Shown: positions 39,359 to 48,152, counted from the stretch's first letter. The stretch is DNA of 64,000 nt from Cellulomonas sp. JZ18 (GCF_009720485.1 NZ_CP045245.1:62001-126000); one strand, 5' to 3'. The notes: generated by a model not told the origin, from the sequence alone. Numbers and translations: made by a program.

Positions 39359-40588
39359 TCAGCCCAGTGCGCCCGTGCCGAACGCCAGGCCCAGGACGTA
39401 CGTGGCCGCGGCGGCGCCGAAGCCGATCGCGAGCTGGCGCAGCGCCCGGCGGACCGGCGACGCCCCGGACAGCAGCCCGACCACCGACCCCGTCCCCAGC
39501 AGCGCGACCCCCACGAGCCCGGCCGACCACGCCACGGCCGTCCACCCCTGCGCGCCCAGCAGGTAGGGCAGCACCGGCACGGCCGCACCCGACGCGAAGA
39601 AGCAGAAGCTCGCGATCGCGGCGCCCCAGGCGGTGCCGACCGACTCGTGCTCGTCCCGCTCGGGGACCGCGCGGGCGTCGGCCCCGGCCGCCTCGACCGC
39701 CTCGACCGCCGCCGCCGCCCCGTGCGCCGCGGACGGTGCCGGCGTGTGCCCAGGCAGCGTCGTCGTCGTCCGCAGCAGCGAGTTCGTCACCTGCTGCCGC
39801 GCCTCGTACTGGGCCAGGGACGCCAGCACGACGTCGGCGCGCGTCTGCGCCTCGTCCGGCGACATCCCGCGGGCCCGGTAGACGAGCGCGAGCTCGTTCG
39901 CGTCGACGTCGAGGTGGGCGAGCGCGGCGGCGGCGTCGGCGTCCGGCCGCGACGCCTCGAGCAGCTCGCGCTGCGAGCGCACCGACACGTACTCGCCGGC
40001 GCCCATCGACAGCGCGCCCGCCAGGAGGCCCGCCAGCCCGGTGAGCAGCACGGTGCCCGTCGCGACGCCGGACGCGCCGATGCCGAGCACCAGCGCGAGG
40101 TTCGACACGAGCCCGTCGTTGGCGCCGAACACCGCGGCCCGGAAGGTGCCGGAGATCTGCTGGCGCCCGCGCATCGCGAGCCCGCGGACGACCTCCTCGT
40201 GGATCTGCTCGTCGGCGGCCATGCGCGGCGTCGCCTCCGCGTCGCGCTCGTACGTCGACCGTGCCTCGGCGCGCTGCGCGAGCGCGAGCACGAACACCGA
40301 GCCGAACCGGCGCGCGAGCCAGCCGAGCACGCGGCTGCGCCAGTCGCCCCGCAGCGGCCGGCCGACCCGGTCACCCAGCAGCTCGAGCCAGTGCGACTCG
40401 TGCCGGCGCTCCGCCTCCGCGAGGGCCAGCAGGATGTCGCGCTCCTCACCGGTGCGGCGACCGGCGAGGTCGCGGTAGACCGCCGCCTCCGCGCGCTCGT
40501 TGGCGAGGTTGCGGCGCCACCGGCGCAGCTGCGCGGGCGTCGCGGGGACGCCGGGGGAGGGGGCGGCGGGGCGGTCGGGCGTGCTCAT
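39359..40588 (-). CDS. VIT1/CCC1 transporter with ferritin-like N-terminal domain
   Basis: 409 residues. Residues 20-140 form a ferritin/rubrerythrin-like helical domain with metal-ligand candidates (NERAEAAVYRDLA, AEAERRHESHWLELL, DEQIHEEVVRG). Residues 145-409 are the CCC1/VIT membrane domain: FRAAVFGANDGLVSNLALVL is its signature, with ALSMGAGEYVSVRSQRELLE following and about five helices in all. It should export or sequester Fe2+/Mn2+. A 70-residue Ala/Glu insertion (TLPGHTPAPSAAHGAAAA onward) splits the membrane domain. No iron box is visible upstream. Confidence 0.87.
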   Translation of the reverse strand: MSTPDRPAAPSPGVPATPAQLRRWRRNLANERAEAAVYRDLAGRRTGEERDILLALAEAERRHESHWLELLGDRVGRPLRGDWRSRVLGWLARRFGSVFVLALAQRAEARSTYERDAEATPRMAADEQIHEEVVRGLAMRGRQQISGTFRAAVFGANDGLVSNLALVLGIGASGVATGTVLLTGLAGLLAGALSMGAGEYVSVRSQRELLEASRPDADAAAALAHLDVDANELALVYRARGMSPDEAQTRADVVLASLAQYEARQQVTNSLLRTTTTLPGHTPAPSAAHGAAAAVEAVEAAGADARAVPERDEHESVGTAWGAAIASFCFFASGAAVPVLPYLLGAQGWTAVAWSAGLVGVALLGTGSVVGLLSGASPVRRALRQLAIGFGAAAATYVLGLAFGTGALG

Positions 40589-40627
40589 GGTGCTCCGGGG
40601 ACGACGACGACGGGGCGCACGCGGACG

Positions 40628-40653
40628 AGCCCGGGACCGTGAGGTCCCGGGCT
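40628..40653 (-). promoter_or_regulatory. Hairpin in the leader of the VIT/CCC1 gene
   Basis: AGCCCGGGACC-GTGA-GGTCCCGGGCT, an 11-bp perfect stem 40 bases before the start. It is either the terminator of the upstream oxidoreductase gene or a structured 5' leader; a TACGGT hexamer at 40675-40670 favours the leader reading. Confidence 0.45.
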
Positions 40654-40768
40654 GCGTCGGTGCACCCGCACCGTAGGCGGGCCGCGGAGGTTGCGATAAC
40701 GGGCGGCGCGGGGATGCCGTGACCCCCGCCGACGGGTTTCGGGCGTCCGAACGCGGCCCCGGCGCCGG

Positions 40769-41764
40769 TCAGGCCGAGGGCGCGGCGTCCCGCAGCCGGG
40801 CGAGCAGCGGCTCGGCGGCCTCCGCGAGGAACCGCTCCTGGCCCTCGTCGCCGACCTGCACGAGCGCGATGTCGGTGAAGCCGGCCTCCCAGTAGGCGGA
40901 GACGGCCTCGACGATCGCGTCGAGGTCCGGCCCGCACGGGATCTGCTCGGCGACGTCGTCGGGACGCACGAACTGGCTGGCCGCGTCGAAGGACTCGGTG
41001 GTCGGCAGGTCGGCGTTGACCTTCCAGCCGCCGCCGAACCAGCGGAACTGCTCGTGGGCGCGCTCCTTGGCGCGCTCCGGGTCGGGGTCCCACGAGATCG
41101 GGATCTGGCCGATCTTGCGCGACGGGGTGTCGCCGAGGCCGTCCTCGGCGCGGGCGGCGTCCCAGCGCTCGACGAGGTCGGCGTCCGGCTCGACCGCGAT
41201 GAGGTGGTCCGCGAGCCCGCTGAACCGCGAGATCGACTGGTTGCCCGAGACCGCGACGCCGATCTCGAGCGGCTCGTCCGGCAGGTCCCACAGCTTCGCG
41301 GAGTCGACGCGGAAGTGGACGCCCTCGTACGTCACGCGCTCGCCCGACAGCAGCTCGTGGATGATCTCGAGCGCCTCCTCCAGCAGGTCGTGCCGCTCAC
41401 CGACGGCGGGCCAGCGCTCGCCGACGACGTGCTCGTTGAGGTTCTCGCCCGCGCCGACGCCGAGCGTGAACCGGTCCTCGGAGAGGATCGCGAGCGTCGC
41501 CGCCTTCTGCGCCACGACCGCCGGGTGGTACCGGATGGTCGGGCAGGTCACGTACGTCATGAGGCCGATGCGCTGCGTCGCCTGCGCGACCGCGCCGAGC
41601 AGCGTCCACGCGTACGGCGCGTGGCCCTGCTCGTCCAGCCAGGGGAAGTAGTGGTCGGACGACACGGCGAAGTCGAACCCGAGCCGGTCGGCCGCCTGCG
41701 CGTACCGGACCAGCTCGCGCGGTCCGGACTGCTCGGTCATGAGGGTGTACCCGAATCGCGTCAT
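40769..41764 (-). CDS. LLM-class F420-dependent oxidoreductase (FGD-like)
   Basis: 331 residues. FDFAVSSDHYFPWLDEQGHA, IRYHPAVVAQKAATLAILSE, FTLGVGAGENLNEHVVGERW and LEIGVAVSGNQSI match the F420-dependent glucose-6-phosphate dehydrogenase-like subfamily of luciferase-like monooxygenases. It should use coenzyme F420 for hydride transfer; glucose 6-phosphate is possible but not proven. GACGCT lies six bases before the ATG. It lies downstream of the broken DUF899 gene on the same strand. Confidence 0.85.
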   Translation of the reverse strand: MTRFGYTLMTEQSGPRELVRYAQAADRLGFDFAVSSDHYFPWLDEQGHAPYAWTLLGAVAQATQRIGLMTYVTCPTIRYHPAVVAQKAATLAILSEDRFTLGVGAGENLNEHVVGERWPAVGERHDLLEEALEIIHELLSGERVTYEGVHFRVDSAKLWDLPDEPLEIGVAVSGNQSISRFSGLADHLIAVEPDADLVERWDAARAEDGLGDTPSRKIGQIPISWDPDPERAKERAHEQFRWFGGGWKVNADLPTTESFDAASQFVRPDDVAEQIPCGPDLDAIVEAVSAYWEAGFTDIALVQVGDEGQERFLAEAAEPLLARLRDAAPSA

Positions 41765-41813
41765 GGCACGAGCGTCGTGCGGATGCGGCGATCCGGCATC
41801 CGGAGGCGGCGGG

Positions 41814-42607
41814 TCAGTGGTGGTGCCCGTGCCGGCCCAGGGTCTCGACGGGCGTCGCGCCGGGACGCGTCCACTGCGGCGTGGGCCGGGTGTCCTCGCC
41901 CCAGCCGGCGCGGCCGCCCGCGTCGGTGCGCCAGTACCAGCACGGCTCGTGCCCCTGCGGCCAGCCGTCGGGGACGTCCTGCCACGCCTCGCGGCGGCCG
42001 TACGGCGTCATGTCGAGCAGCGCGAACACCGGGTTCGCGACCTCGACGCCCCGGCCGGTGACCGTGTACGTGAGGAAGACGCGGCCGCCGTCGCGCAGGA
42101 AGCAGGCGAACGAGCCCATGTCCTCCCCAGCGGTGGCGGGGTGTCGCGGACCGAGTACCAGGGCTGCGCGTAGCCCATGAACGCGACGAACGGCGCGACC
42201 TCGTCCCACGGACCGGTGGTGACGACGGCGAGGGAGACGCCGGCCGCGTGCAGGTAGACGGCGGCGTCGTCGATGCTCCACGCGCTGACGGTGCAGCCCT
42301 CGCACTGGCCCTGGTGGGGCGCGCCGTCGTGCCACATGTGCCGGTAGACGACCAGCTCGTCGCGCCCGGCGAACAGGTCGAGGAGCGGCACCGGGCCGTC
42401 CGCCCCGACGACCTGCGCCGCGGCGTCGACCTCGACCATCGGCAGGCGGCGGCGCTCGGCCGTGAGGGCGTCCCCGGCGCGCGTGTGCGCCTTCTCCCGG
42501 ACGAGGAGCTCGTCGCGGGCGGCCTGCCAGGTGGCCGCGTCCACCACGGGCGGACGGCCCGGCTCCGTCGTGCGTGCGGTGGTGGTGTGCTCGGGTGCGC
42601 TCGTCAT
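41814..42607 (-). pseudogene. DUF899-family gene, interrupted by a frameshift near 42125
   Basis: The N-terminal part from the ATG at 42607 reads VVYRHMWHDGAPHQGQCEGC and FVAFMGYAQPWYSVRDTPPP, then runs into a wrong frame. Downstream, in another frame, the protein resumes as EDMGSFACFLRDGGRVFLTY, MTPYGRREAWQDVP and the family C-terminus TRPGATPVETLGRHGHHH. One missing G in the GGGG run (minus strand, bases 42125-42128) would restore a complete protein of about 264 residues. It is therefore a recent pseudogene, a phase-variable gene or a sequencing error. GGAGGG precedes the start. Confidence 0.85.
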
Positions 42608-42617
42608 CGTGCCCTCC

Positions 42618-42652
42618 GTGTCGTGCCGTGTCGTGCCGTGCCGTGCCGTGGC
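42618..42652. repeat. Pentanucleotide tandem repeat
   Basis: Seven units of GTGTC/GTGCC lie 11-45 bases upstream of the frameshifted DUF899 gene, between its ribosome site and its likely promoter. Slippage here would change spacing. Confidence 0.7.
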
Positions 42653-42745
42653 GGTGGCGGGCGCGCCGGCGACGCGCACCGCGGGTCACCGGGGCAGACA
42701 CGCGGCGGCGGCGGAACTCACCGGGCGGGCGTGGCGGGACCGGGG

Positions 42746-43870
42746 TCAGGCGTCCGCCCACGCCTCCGCGGACGTCGTCACGGGCTGCCCGGTGCGGGCC
42801 GACTCCTGCATCGCGATGCCCAGCAGGTGGTCCTGCATGCCGTCCGCCAGCGGGTACGGCGGCGGCGCCTCGCCCCGCACCCACGCGCCCGTGCCGTCGA
42901 TCAGGTGCGCGACCGCGAGGTCGTCGTCGGCCAGGCGCGCCCCGACGAACGGGTTGCGGTAGAGCACGCGCCCCTCGAACGACAGGTGCATGAGGTCGAA
43001 GCCGTCCATGTCCTGCTCGATGCCGTGCATGCGCCGCTCGATGCGCGAGGTCACCTGCGTGCGCGGGTCGACCCAGCGGGTCACCGCGTCGTCGACGACC
43101 TCGCCGAGCGAGCCGCGCACGACGACCCGGTTGGCCCGCAGCGGGTTGTGCCACTGGTTGTCGGTGAAGTCGTAGAGGACGTGGCGGCCGCCGCCGAGGT
43201 CGAGCGTCGCGAGGAGCGTGCGGGCGTCCGTGGGCTCGGTGGCGTCGGTCCAGCCGTGCCGGTTCATGGGGTCGACCAGCGGGGCGGTGAACTCGCGCGC
43301 GTGCACCGTGACCGGTCCGCGGCCGACGCCGAGCAGCCGCCGGGCCAGCCCGATCGCGTGGTACTGGTGCGTCGAGGACACCTGCACGCTCGTCGCCGCG
43401 CCGATCAGGCCCTCGTCCACGATGCGCTTGCGTGCCTGGTGCACCGGCAGGAACGGGCTGTGCTCGGCGACCTGCACGAGGCCCGTCGCGCCGACGTCCG
43501 CCCACAGCGCGCGCATGGCGTCGACGTCCGGGGCGGGCGGGGTCTCCGCCAGCACGGGGACGGACGCGTCGACGAGCTCGCGGACGACGTCCGGCGTCAC
43601 GGGCCACGGCGTGCCGGTGACCACGAGCTCGGGGCGGTCGGGGGCCGCACCGGCACCCGGCACGGCCCCGGTGACCAGCTCCTCGACCGTCCGGACGGTC
43701 GGCACGCCCCACGTCGCCTCGACCTCGGCACCACGCTCGGCGGTGCGCGTCACGACGCCCGTGCACGTGAACCGCTCCGGCATGAGCCGCGCCATCCGCA
43801 CGAAGAAGGACGAGCGCCAGCCGGAGCCGACCACGCCGAAGCGGACGGGTGCGGGGGAGTGCTGCGTCAT
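42746..43870 (-). CDS. Gfo/Idh/MocA-family oxidoreductase
   Basis: 374 residues. The N-terminal Rossmann motif is VRFGVVGSGWRSSFF. The usual EKP motif of the family is replaced here by AETPPAP, losing the canonical Lys. The C-terminal beta-sheet domain (residues 130-340) includes VHAREFTAPLVDPMNRHGWT and the conserved His in FTDNQWHNPLRA. Probably a sugar or inositol dehydrogenase relative; without the EKP lysine, activity needs checking. The gene is on its own transcript. Confidence 0.8.
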   Translation of the reverse strand: MTQHSPAPVRFGVVGSGWRSSFFVRMARLMPERFTCTGVVTRTAERGAEVEATWGVPTVRTVEELVTGAVPGAGAAPDRPELVVTGTPWPVTPDVVRELVDASVPVLAETPPAPDVDAMRALWADVGATGLVQVAEHSPFLPVHQARKRIVDEGLIGAATSVQVSSTHQYHAIGLARRLLGVGRGPVTVHAREFTAPLVDPMNRHGWTDATEPTDARTLLATLDLGGGRHVLYDFTDNQWHNPLRANRVVVRGSLGEVVDDAVTRWVDPRTQVTSRIERRMHGIEQDMDGFDLMHLSFEGRVLYRNPFVGARLADDDLAVAHLIDGTGAWVRGEAPPPYPLADGMQDHLLGIAMQESARTGQPVTTSAEAWADA

Positions 43871-44032
43871 GGACCGTCCTCGTCGTCGAGCCGTCGCGTC
43901 CCGTCGACCCTAACCGCGCGCTGCCGGGGCGCTCGCGGGGGCCGCGCCGTGGCTGCTGCCCTCCGCGCGCCCGGCGTGGCAGCGTGGGCCCGCCGGTCCG
44001 CGTGCCGGCCCGTCCCCGAGAGGAACCCGCCC

Positions 44033-44725
44033 GTGCGAGCAGCCGACGTCCTCGTCGCCCTGGTCCGCGGCGCGTTCGCCACGCTCGCGCTCGCGGGCAC
44101 GCAGGGGATCTGGCGCGACGGCGACCTGCCGGGGCTCGTGTACTTCACGAACATCTCGAACCTGTCGTTCGCCGTCGTCATGGTGTGGGCCGCGGTGGCG
44201 TCCCTGCGGGGGCGGGGGCAGCCGCCGGCGGTGCTCAAGGTGGGCGTGACGCTGTTCCTCGCGATCACGGGGCTGGTGTCGTTCCTCGTCCTGGCCCCCG
44301 AGTCGCCCGACGCCCCCGTGGTCGCGTTCGGGCTCACGGGCGGGCAGATCGAGCACGAGTGGACCCCCGTGCTGGCGTTCCTCGACTTCCTGCTCCTCGA
44401 CGCGCACCGGCGGCTGCGCCTGCGCGCGGTGGGGTGGTGGCTCGTCGCGCTGCTGGCGTACTGCGCGTTCACGACGACGCGCGGCCTGCTGCGGCCCGAC
44501 CTGGGCTACCCGTACGGGTTCATCGACCTGGGGGCGCTCGGGTGGGACGGGCTGGCGCTCAACGTGCTGCTCTACGGCGTCGCGTTCGCGCTGCTCGGGC
44601 TGGTGCTCGTGCTGCTCGACCGGGTGCTGCCGGCGCACGCGCTGGTGGGGACCGCGGGCCACGAGCCCGCGCGGGACGGGAACGGGGCCGGCCCGGACGC
44701 GCGCGGGGTGGCGGACAGGTCCTGA
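44033..44725 (+). CDS. Pr6Pr family membrane protein
   Basis: 230 residues, about six helices. YFTNISNLSFAVVMVWAAVA, GGQIEHEWTPVLAFLDFLLL and YPYGFIDLGALGWDGLALNV are the recognisable Pr6Pr (FAR-17a/AIG1-like) motifs. The function of the family is unknown. GAGAGG precedes the GTG at 44033. A polar Gly/Asp tail of about 25 residues follows the last helix. The AlkZ-like gene begins 25 bases after its stop. Confidence 0.82.
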   Translation: MRAADVLVALVRGAFATLALAGTQGIWRDGDLPGLVYFTNISNLSFAVVMVWAAVASLRGRGQPPAVLKVGVTLFLAITGLVSFLVLAPESPDAPVVAFGLTGGQIEHEWTPVLAFLDFLLLDAHRRLRLRAVGWWLVALLAYCAFTTTRGLLRPDLGYPYGFIDLGALGWDGLALNVLLYGVAFALLGLVLVLLDRVLPAHALVGTAGHEPARDGNGAGPDARGVADRS

Positions 44726-44738
44726 CCGGTACCCGGCC

Positions 44739-44744
44739 TAGCGT
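44739..44744 (+). promoter_or_regulatory. Probable -10 element before the AlkZ-like gene
   Basis: TAGCGT, 6 nt before the ATG at 44751, in the short gap after the Pr6Pr gene. Confidence 0.4.
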
Positions 44745-44750
44745 CGACGC

Positions 44751-45830
44751 ATGACGACGCTCTCCCTGCGCCGGCTCAACCGGACCCTGCTGCACCGGCA
44801 GCAGCTCGACGCGCGGTCGTCCGCCTCGGTCGTCGAGGCCGTCCGCCGGCGCGTGGCGGTGCAGGCGCAGGAGCCGAACTGGGTGCACGTGGGGATGTGG
44901 GCGCGGCTCCAGGGCTTCACGTCCGGCGACCTCGAGGCGGCGGTGGAGGGGCGCGCGCTCGTCCGCGGCCCCCTGCTGCGCGGGACCCAGCACCTGACCG
45001 CCGCGGCCGACCACGCCTGGCTGCGTCCCACCGTGCAGCCGGTGCTCGACCGGCTCGTCCGGTCGGCCTACTACGCGGAGCACGTCGGCGACCTCGACCC
45101 GGCGGTGCTCGTCGCCGCCGCGCACGAGGTGCTGGGCGACCGGACCGTGCGCCGGCGGGACCTCGGCGCCGCGCTCGCCGAGCGGTTCCCGGGTCGCAAG
45201 GGCGCGGTCATGGCCGCCGCGGTCGAGGCCCTGACACCCGTCGTGCACGACCCGGCCACGTCCGCGTTCGGGTCGTGGTGGAGCCGCCGGGGCATCGCGG
45301 TGACGACGGCGGAGGCGTGGCTGGGCGAGCCGGTCCGGGAGCCCGACGTGCCCACGCTCGTGCGGCGCTACCTCGCCGCCTTCGGGCCCGCCGGGGTCAT
45401 GGACCTGCAGACGTGGTGCGGGCTCACGCGGCTGCGCGCGGTCGTCGACGGGATGCGCGACGAGCTGCACGTGCTGCGCGGCCCGGACGGCGCCGAGCTG
45501 CTCGACCTGCCCGGTGCCCCGCTCGCCGACGAGGACGCACCCGCCCCCGTGCGCTTCCTGCCGATGTTCGACGACGCCGTGCTCGGGCACCGCGACCGGA
45601 CCCGGATCCTGCCCGAGGCGGTGCGGCGGGAGGTCATGCCCGGGTGGTCGATGGTCCGCGCGACCGTGCTGGTCGACGGGTTCGTCGCCGCGACGTGGGA
45701 GATCGCGGAGGGGCGCGTGGTGGTGCGTCCGTTGCGCCCGCTGACGCCGGACGAGGAGGAGGGCCTGCGGGCGGAGGGTGCGGCGGTGGCGGCGTTCGTC
45801 GGTGCCGACCCGGCGGTGCGCGTGACGTGA
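44751..45830 (+). CDS. Winged-helix DNA-binding protein, AlkZ/YcaQ-like glycosylase family
   Basis: 359 residues. LSLRRLNRTLLHRQQLDARS and VRRRVAVQAQEPNWVHVGMW open the HTH_42 domain. Q38-A-Q40 matches the catalytic QxQ of AlkZ, the interstrand-crosslink glycosylase; relatives with QxD (AlkX) differ here. ALVRGPLLRGTQHLTAAADH, WLGEPVREPDVPTLVRRYLA and the C-terminal VRFLPMFDDAVLGHRDRTRI are typical. It may unhook alkylation or crosslink damage; the substrate is inferred. TAGCGT six bases before the ATG suggests a leaderless start. Confidence 0.8.
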   Translation: MTTLSLRRLNRTLLHRQQLDARSSASVVEAVRRRVAVQAQEPNWVHVGMWARLQGFTSGDLEAAVEGRALVRGPLLRGTQHLTAAADHAWLRPTVQPVLDRLVRSAYYAEHVGDLDPAVLVAAAHEVLGDRTVRRRDLGAALAERFPGRKGAVMAAAVEALTPVVHDPATSAFGSWWSRRGIAVTTAEAWLGEPVREPDVPTLVRRYLAAFGPAGVMDLQTWCGLTRLRAVVDGMRDELHVLRGPDGAELLDLPGAPLADEDAPAPVRFLPMFDDAVLGHRDRTRILPEAVRREVMPGWSMVRATVLVDGFVAATWEIAEGRVVVRPLRPLTPDEEEGLRAEGAAVAAFVGADPAVRVT

Positions 45831-45900
45831 CCGCGCCCGTCGCACGGCTCGTCGGCGTCGCGCGGCCGTCGCGTGCCGGTCGCGCTGCCGACGCGCGGGA

Positions 45901-45967
45901 AAGCGCTCTATGAATCGCTTCACCGCATAGCCGGGCGGCGCCCCGGCGCGCGATGTTTGCGCTCACA
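45901..45967 (+). promoter_or_regulatory. Two LacI-type operator candidates upstream of the arabinanase
   Basis: AAGCG at 45901 and CGCTT at 45916-45920 form a loose inverted repeat. TGTTTGCGCTCACA at 45954-45967 is a near palindrome with the central GCGC typical of actinobacterial LacI-family operators. Both lie within 95 bases of the start. Confidence 0.5.
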
Positions 45968-45994
45968 TCGCCCCCGACACCGAAGGCGGCCCTC

Positions 45995-47386
45995 ATGCGA
46001 ACCCGTCCCTCCCGCACGAGGGCCCGCGCCCTCGCGCTCGCCGCGGCGACCGCCCTGGTCGCCGCTCTCGCCGGCACCACGTCGGCACCACCCGCGCAGG
46101 CCGCTCCCGTCGCACTCGTCTCCGCGCAGTCCGGACGCTGCCTGGACGTCGCCGGCAACGACGCGAACCCCGGCGCGGCGATCCAGATCTGGGACTGCAA
46201 CGGCGTCCCCGGCCAGGGCTGGACGCTCACGGCCGCCGGCGAGCTGCGCGCGTTCGACGGCACCCGCTGCCTCGACGCCCTGAACTGGGGCACCGCCCCG
46301 GGCACGGCGCTCATCTCCTGGAGCTGCACCGGCGGTGCCAACCAGCGCTTCGCGCAGCGCGCGGACGGCGCGATCGTCCACCAGCAGTCCGGCCTGTGCG
46401 TCGACGTGACGAACGGGCGCACGGCCAACGGCAGCCCCGTCGCGCTGTGGACGTGCAACGGCCGCGACAACCAGCGCTGGACCAGCGTCGCGGGCGGCGG
46501 CGGTGGCGGCACGTCCTACCCGGGCCCCGGCGTGGTCACCGGCAGCACCTGGGCCCACGACCCGACCGTCGTCAAGCGCCCCGACGGCTCCTACCTCGTC
46601 GCGACCACCGGCCGGGGCATCCCGCTGAAGACGTCGCGCGACCGCACCGCCTGGACCGACGCGGGCGCGGCCTTCCCGAACGGCACGCCGTGGACCGCCG
46701 CGCACACGATGGGCGACCTGTGGGCGCCCGACCTGTCGTACCGCGACGGGCAGTACTGGCTGTACTACTCGGCGTCGTCGTTCGGCACGTCCAACTCGGG
46801 CATCTACCTCGCGACGAGCCCGTCCGGGAACGCGGGCACGTGGACGAACCGCGGCCTGGTGGTCAGCACGACCAGCAGCAGCGGCTACAACGCGATCGAC
46901 TCCGACCTCGTCACCGACGCGCAGGGTCGGCTGTGGATGAGCTTCGGGTCGTTCTGGTCGGGCATCAAGCTCGTCCCGATCGACCCGGCCACCGGGCTGC
47001 GGTCGGGCACCGCGATGCACTCGATCGCGAACCGCAGCGCCGGCATCGAGGCGCCGGACATCCTGTACCGCGACGGGTACTACTACCTCTTCGTGTCGTT
47101 CGACCGGTGCTGCCAGGGCGCGCAGAGCACGTACCGGGTCGCGGTGGGGCGGTCGACGTCGATCACCGGGCCCTACGTCGACCGGGCGGGCGTCGCGATG
47201 ACGAACGGCGGCGGCACGGAGATCCTGGCCGGGCGCGGGTCCGTCCACGGGCCCGGGCACAGCGCGACCCTGCGGGACACCGACGGCGACGTGCTCTTCT
47301 ACCACTGGTACACCGACGCCGGGGACTCCCGCCTCGGGATCAACCTGCTCGGCTGGGACGCCGCGGGCTGGCCGTACGTGCGGTGA
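45995..47386 (+). CDS. Secreted GH43 endo-alpha-1,5-L-arabinanase with N-terminal ricin-type (CBM13) domain
   Basis: 463 residues. A Sec signal peptide (ALALAAATALVAALAGTTSA, cleavage near AQA-A) is followed by a beta-trefoil lectin (about residues 38-165) with three QxW-like repeats (QGWTLT, NQRFA, NQRWTS), a Gly linker (GGGGGGTSYPG) and the GH43 five-bladed propeller. Catalytic Asp in WAHDPTVV, Asp in NAIDSDLVT and Glu in GIEAPDILYRDGYYYLFVSF are visible; FDRCCQGAQSTYRVAVGRS is typical of arabinanases. It cleaves arabinan in plant pectin outside the cell. LacI-type operators upstream suggest sugar induction. Confidence 0.9.
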   Translation: MRTRPSRTRARALALAAATALVAALAGTTSAPPAQAAPVALVSAQSGRCLDVAGNDANPGAAIQIWDCNGVPGQGWTLTAAGELRAFDGTRCLDALNWGTAPGTALISWSCTGGANQRFAQRADGAIVHQQSGLCVDVTNGRTANGSPVALWTCNGRDNQRWTSVAGGGGGGTSYPGPGVVTGSTWAHDPTVVKRPDGSYLVATTGRGIPLKTSRDRTAWTDAGAAFPNGTPWTAAHTMGDLWAPDLSYRDGQYWLYYSASSFGTSNSGIYLATSPSGNAGTWTNRGLVVSTTSSSGYNAIDSDLVTDAQGRLWMSFGSFWSGIKLVPIDPATGLRSGTAMHSIANRSAGIEAPDILYRDGYYYLFVSFDRCCQGAQSTYRVAVGRSTSITGPYVDRAGVAMTNGGGTEILAGRGSVHGPGHSATLRDTDGDVLFYHWYTDAGDSRLGINLLGWDAAGWPYVR

Positions 47387-47395
47387 CGCCGGACG

Positions 47396-48013
47396 TCAGG
47401 TGAGGGAGCGCGGGCGGACGTCGGTCCCGGCGTCCGCCCGCTCGTCCCCCTCAACCGTCCCGCGGGAGAGCAGCTGCCACAACGGTCCGAACACGCCCCA
47501 CGCCACCAGGACGAGCGTCGCGCGGCCGGCCCAGCCGAGCAGGACCTCGCGCTGCTCCGGCGCGGTCGCGATGAGGGCGAGGACCGCGAGGACCGCGATC
47601 GCGACCGTCCACGCCAGCAGCACGCGCAGCCACATCCGCCACTCGTGCCGCAGCGCCGCGCGCCCGTGCTTCGGCGCCCGCGGCGGACGCGGCCCGTCGA
47701 AGAACCGCCACGCCACCCACCCGTCGACCGTGTGCACGGTCCACTTCCCGAACGCCACCGTGTACCCGAGGTAGAGCGCCGCGAGGCCGTGCGTCCAGGT
47801 CGGCTCGCTGCCGCGCAGCAGGTCGCCGACCGTCGCGACGAGCAGCACCACCTCGATCGCCGGCTCGCACAGCAGCAGCACCGTCGACAGCCGCCGCCGG
47901 CGCAGCACGTACCGCGCGACCACTGCCGCGGCGAGGAACACCCAGAACGCGACCTCGCAGGTCACCACGAGAGCGGCCACGGGGTTGTCCCGGACCCAGT
48001 CGATCACCGTCAT
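47396..48013 (-). CDS. Integral membrane protein of unknown function
   Basis: 205 residues with about five hydrophobic segments: ALVVTCEVAFWVFLAAAVVA, LLLCEPAIEVVLLVATVGDL, YLGYTVAFGKW, LLAWTVAIAVLAVLALIA and TLVLVAWGVFGPLWQLL. GWVAWRFFDGPRPPRAPKHG is a cytoplasmic loop. No family is recognised. It converges on the arabinanase with 9 bases between the stop codons and is divergent from the histidine-kinase gene. Confidence 0.7.
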   Translation of the reverse strand: MTVIDWVRDNPVAALVVTCEVAFWVFLAAAVVARYVLRRRRLSTVLLLCEPAIEVVLLVATVGDLLRGSEPTWTHGLAALYLGYTVAFGKWTVHTVDGWVAWRFFDGPRPPRAPKHGRAALRHEWRMWLRVLLAWTVAIAVLAVLALIATAPEQREVLLGWAGRATLVLVAWGVFGPLWQLLSRGTVEGDERADAGTDVRPRSLT

Positions 48014-48140
48014 GGCGCCACGCTCGCGCACGGGCCGGGGCGGGCGCGTCGGGCGGACGGAGCGTCCTCGCCGCGCCGCCCGGTGCGCACGGACGACGCC
48101 CCTCCTCCCTTCGGACGAGGGGGCCCGTGCCGGCGTCTGC

Positions 48141-48146
48141 TGGGAT
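48141..48146 (+). promoter_or_regulatory. Probable -10 element of the two-component operon
   Basis: TGGGAT, 6 nt before the GTG at 48153; no Shine-Dalgarno. It decides the start over the in-frame codon at 47985. Confidence 0.35.
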
Positions 48147-48152
48147 GGACGG

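Noticed and set aside
40628..40653. Hairpin before the VIT/CCC1 gene as a manganese (yybP-ykoY) or other riboswitch
   Set aside because: It is a single short stem without the conserved internal loops of that class; recorded only as a leader hairpin or terminator.
42618..42652. Repeat block considered as a CRISPR-like array
   Set aside because: Pentamer units without spacers; a simple tandem repeat, reported as such.
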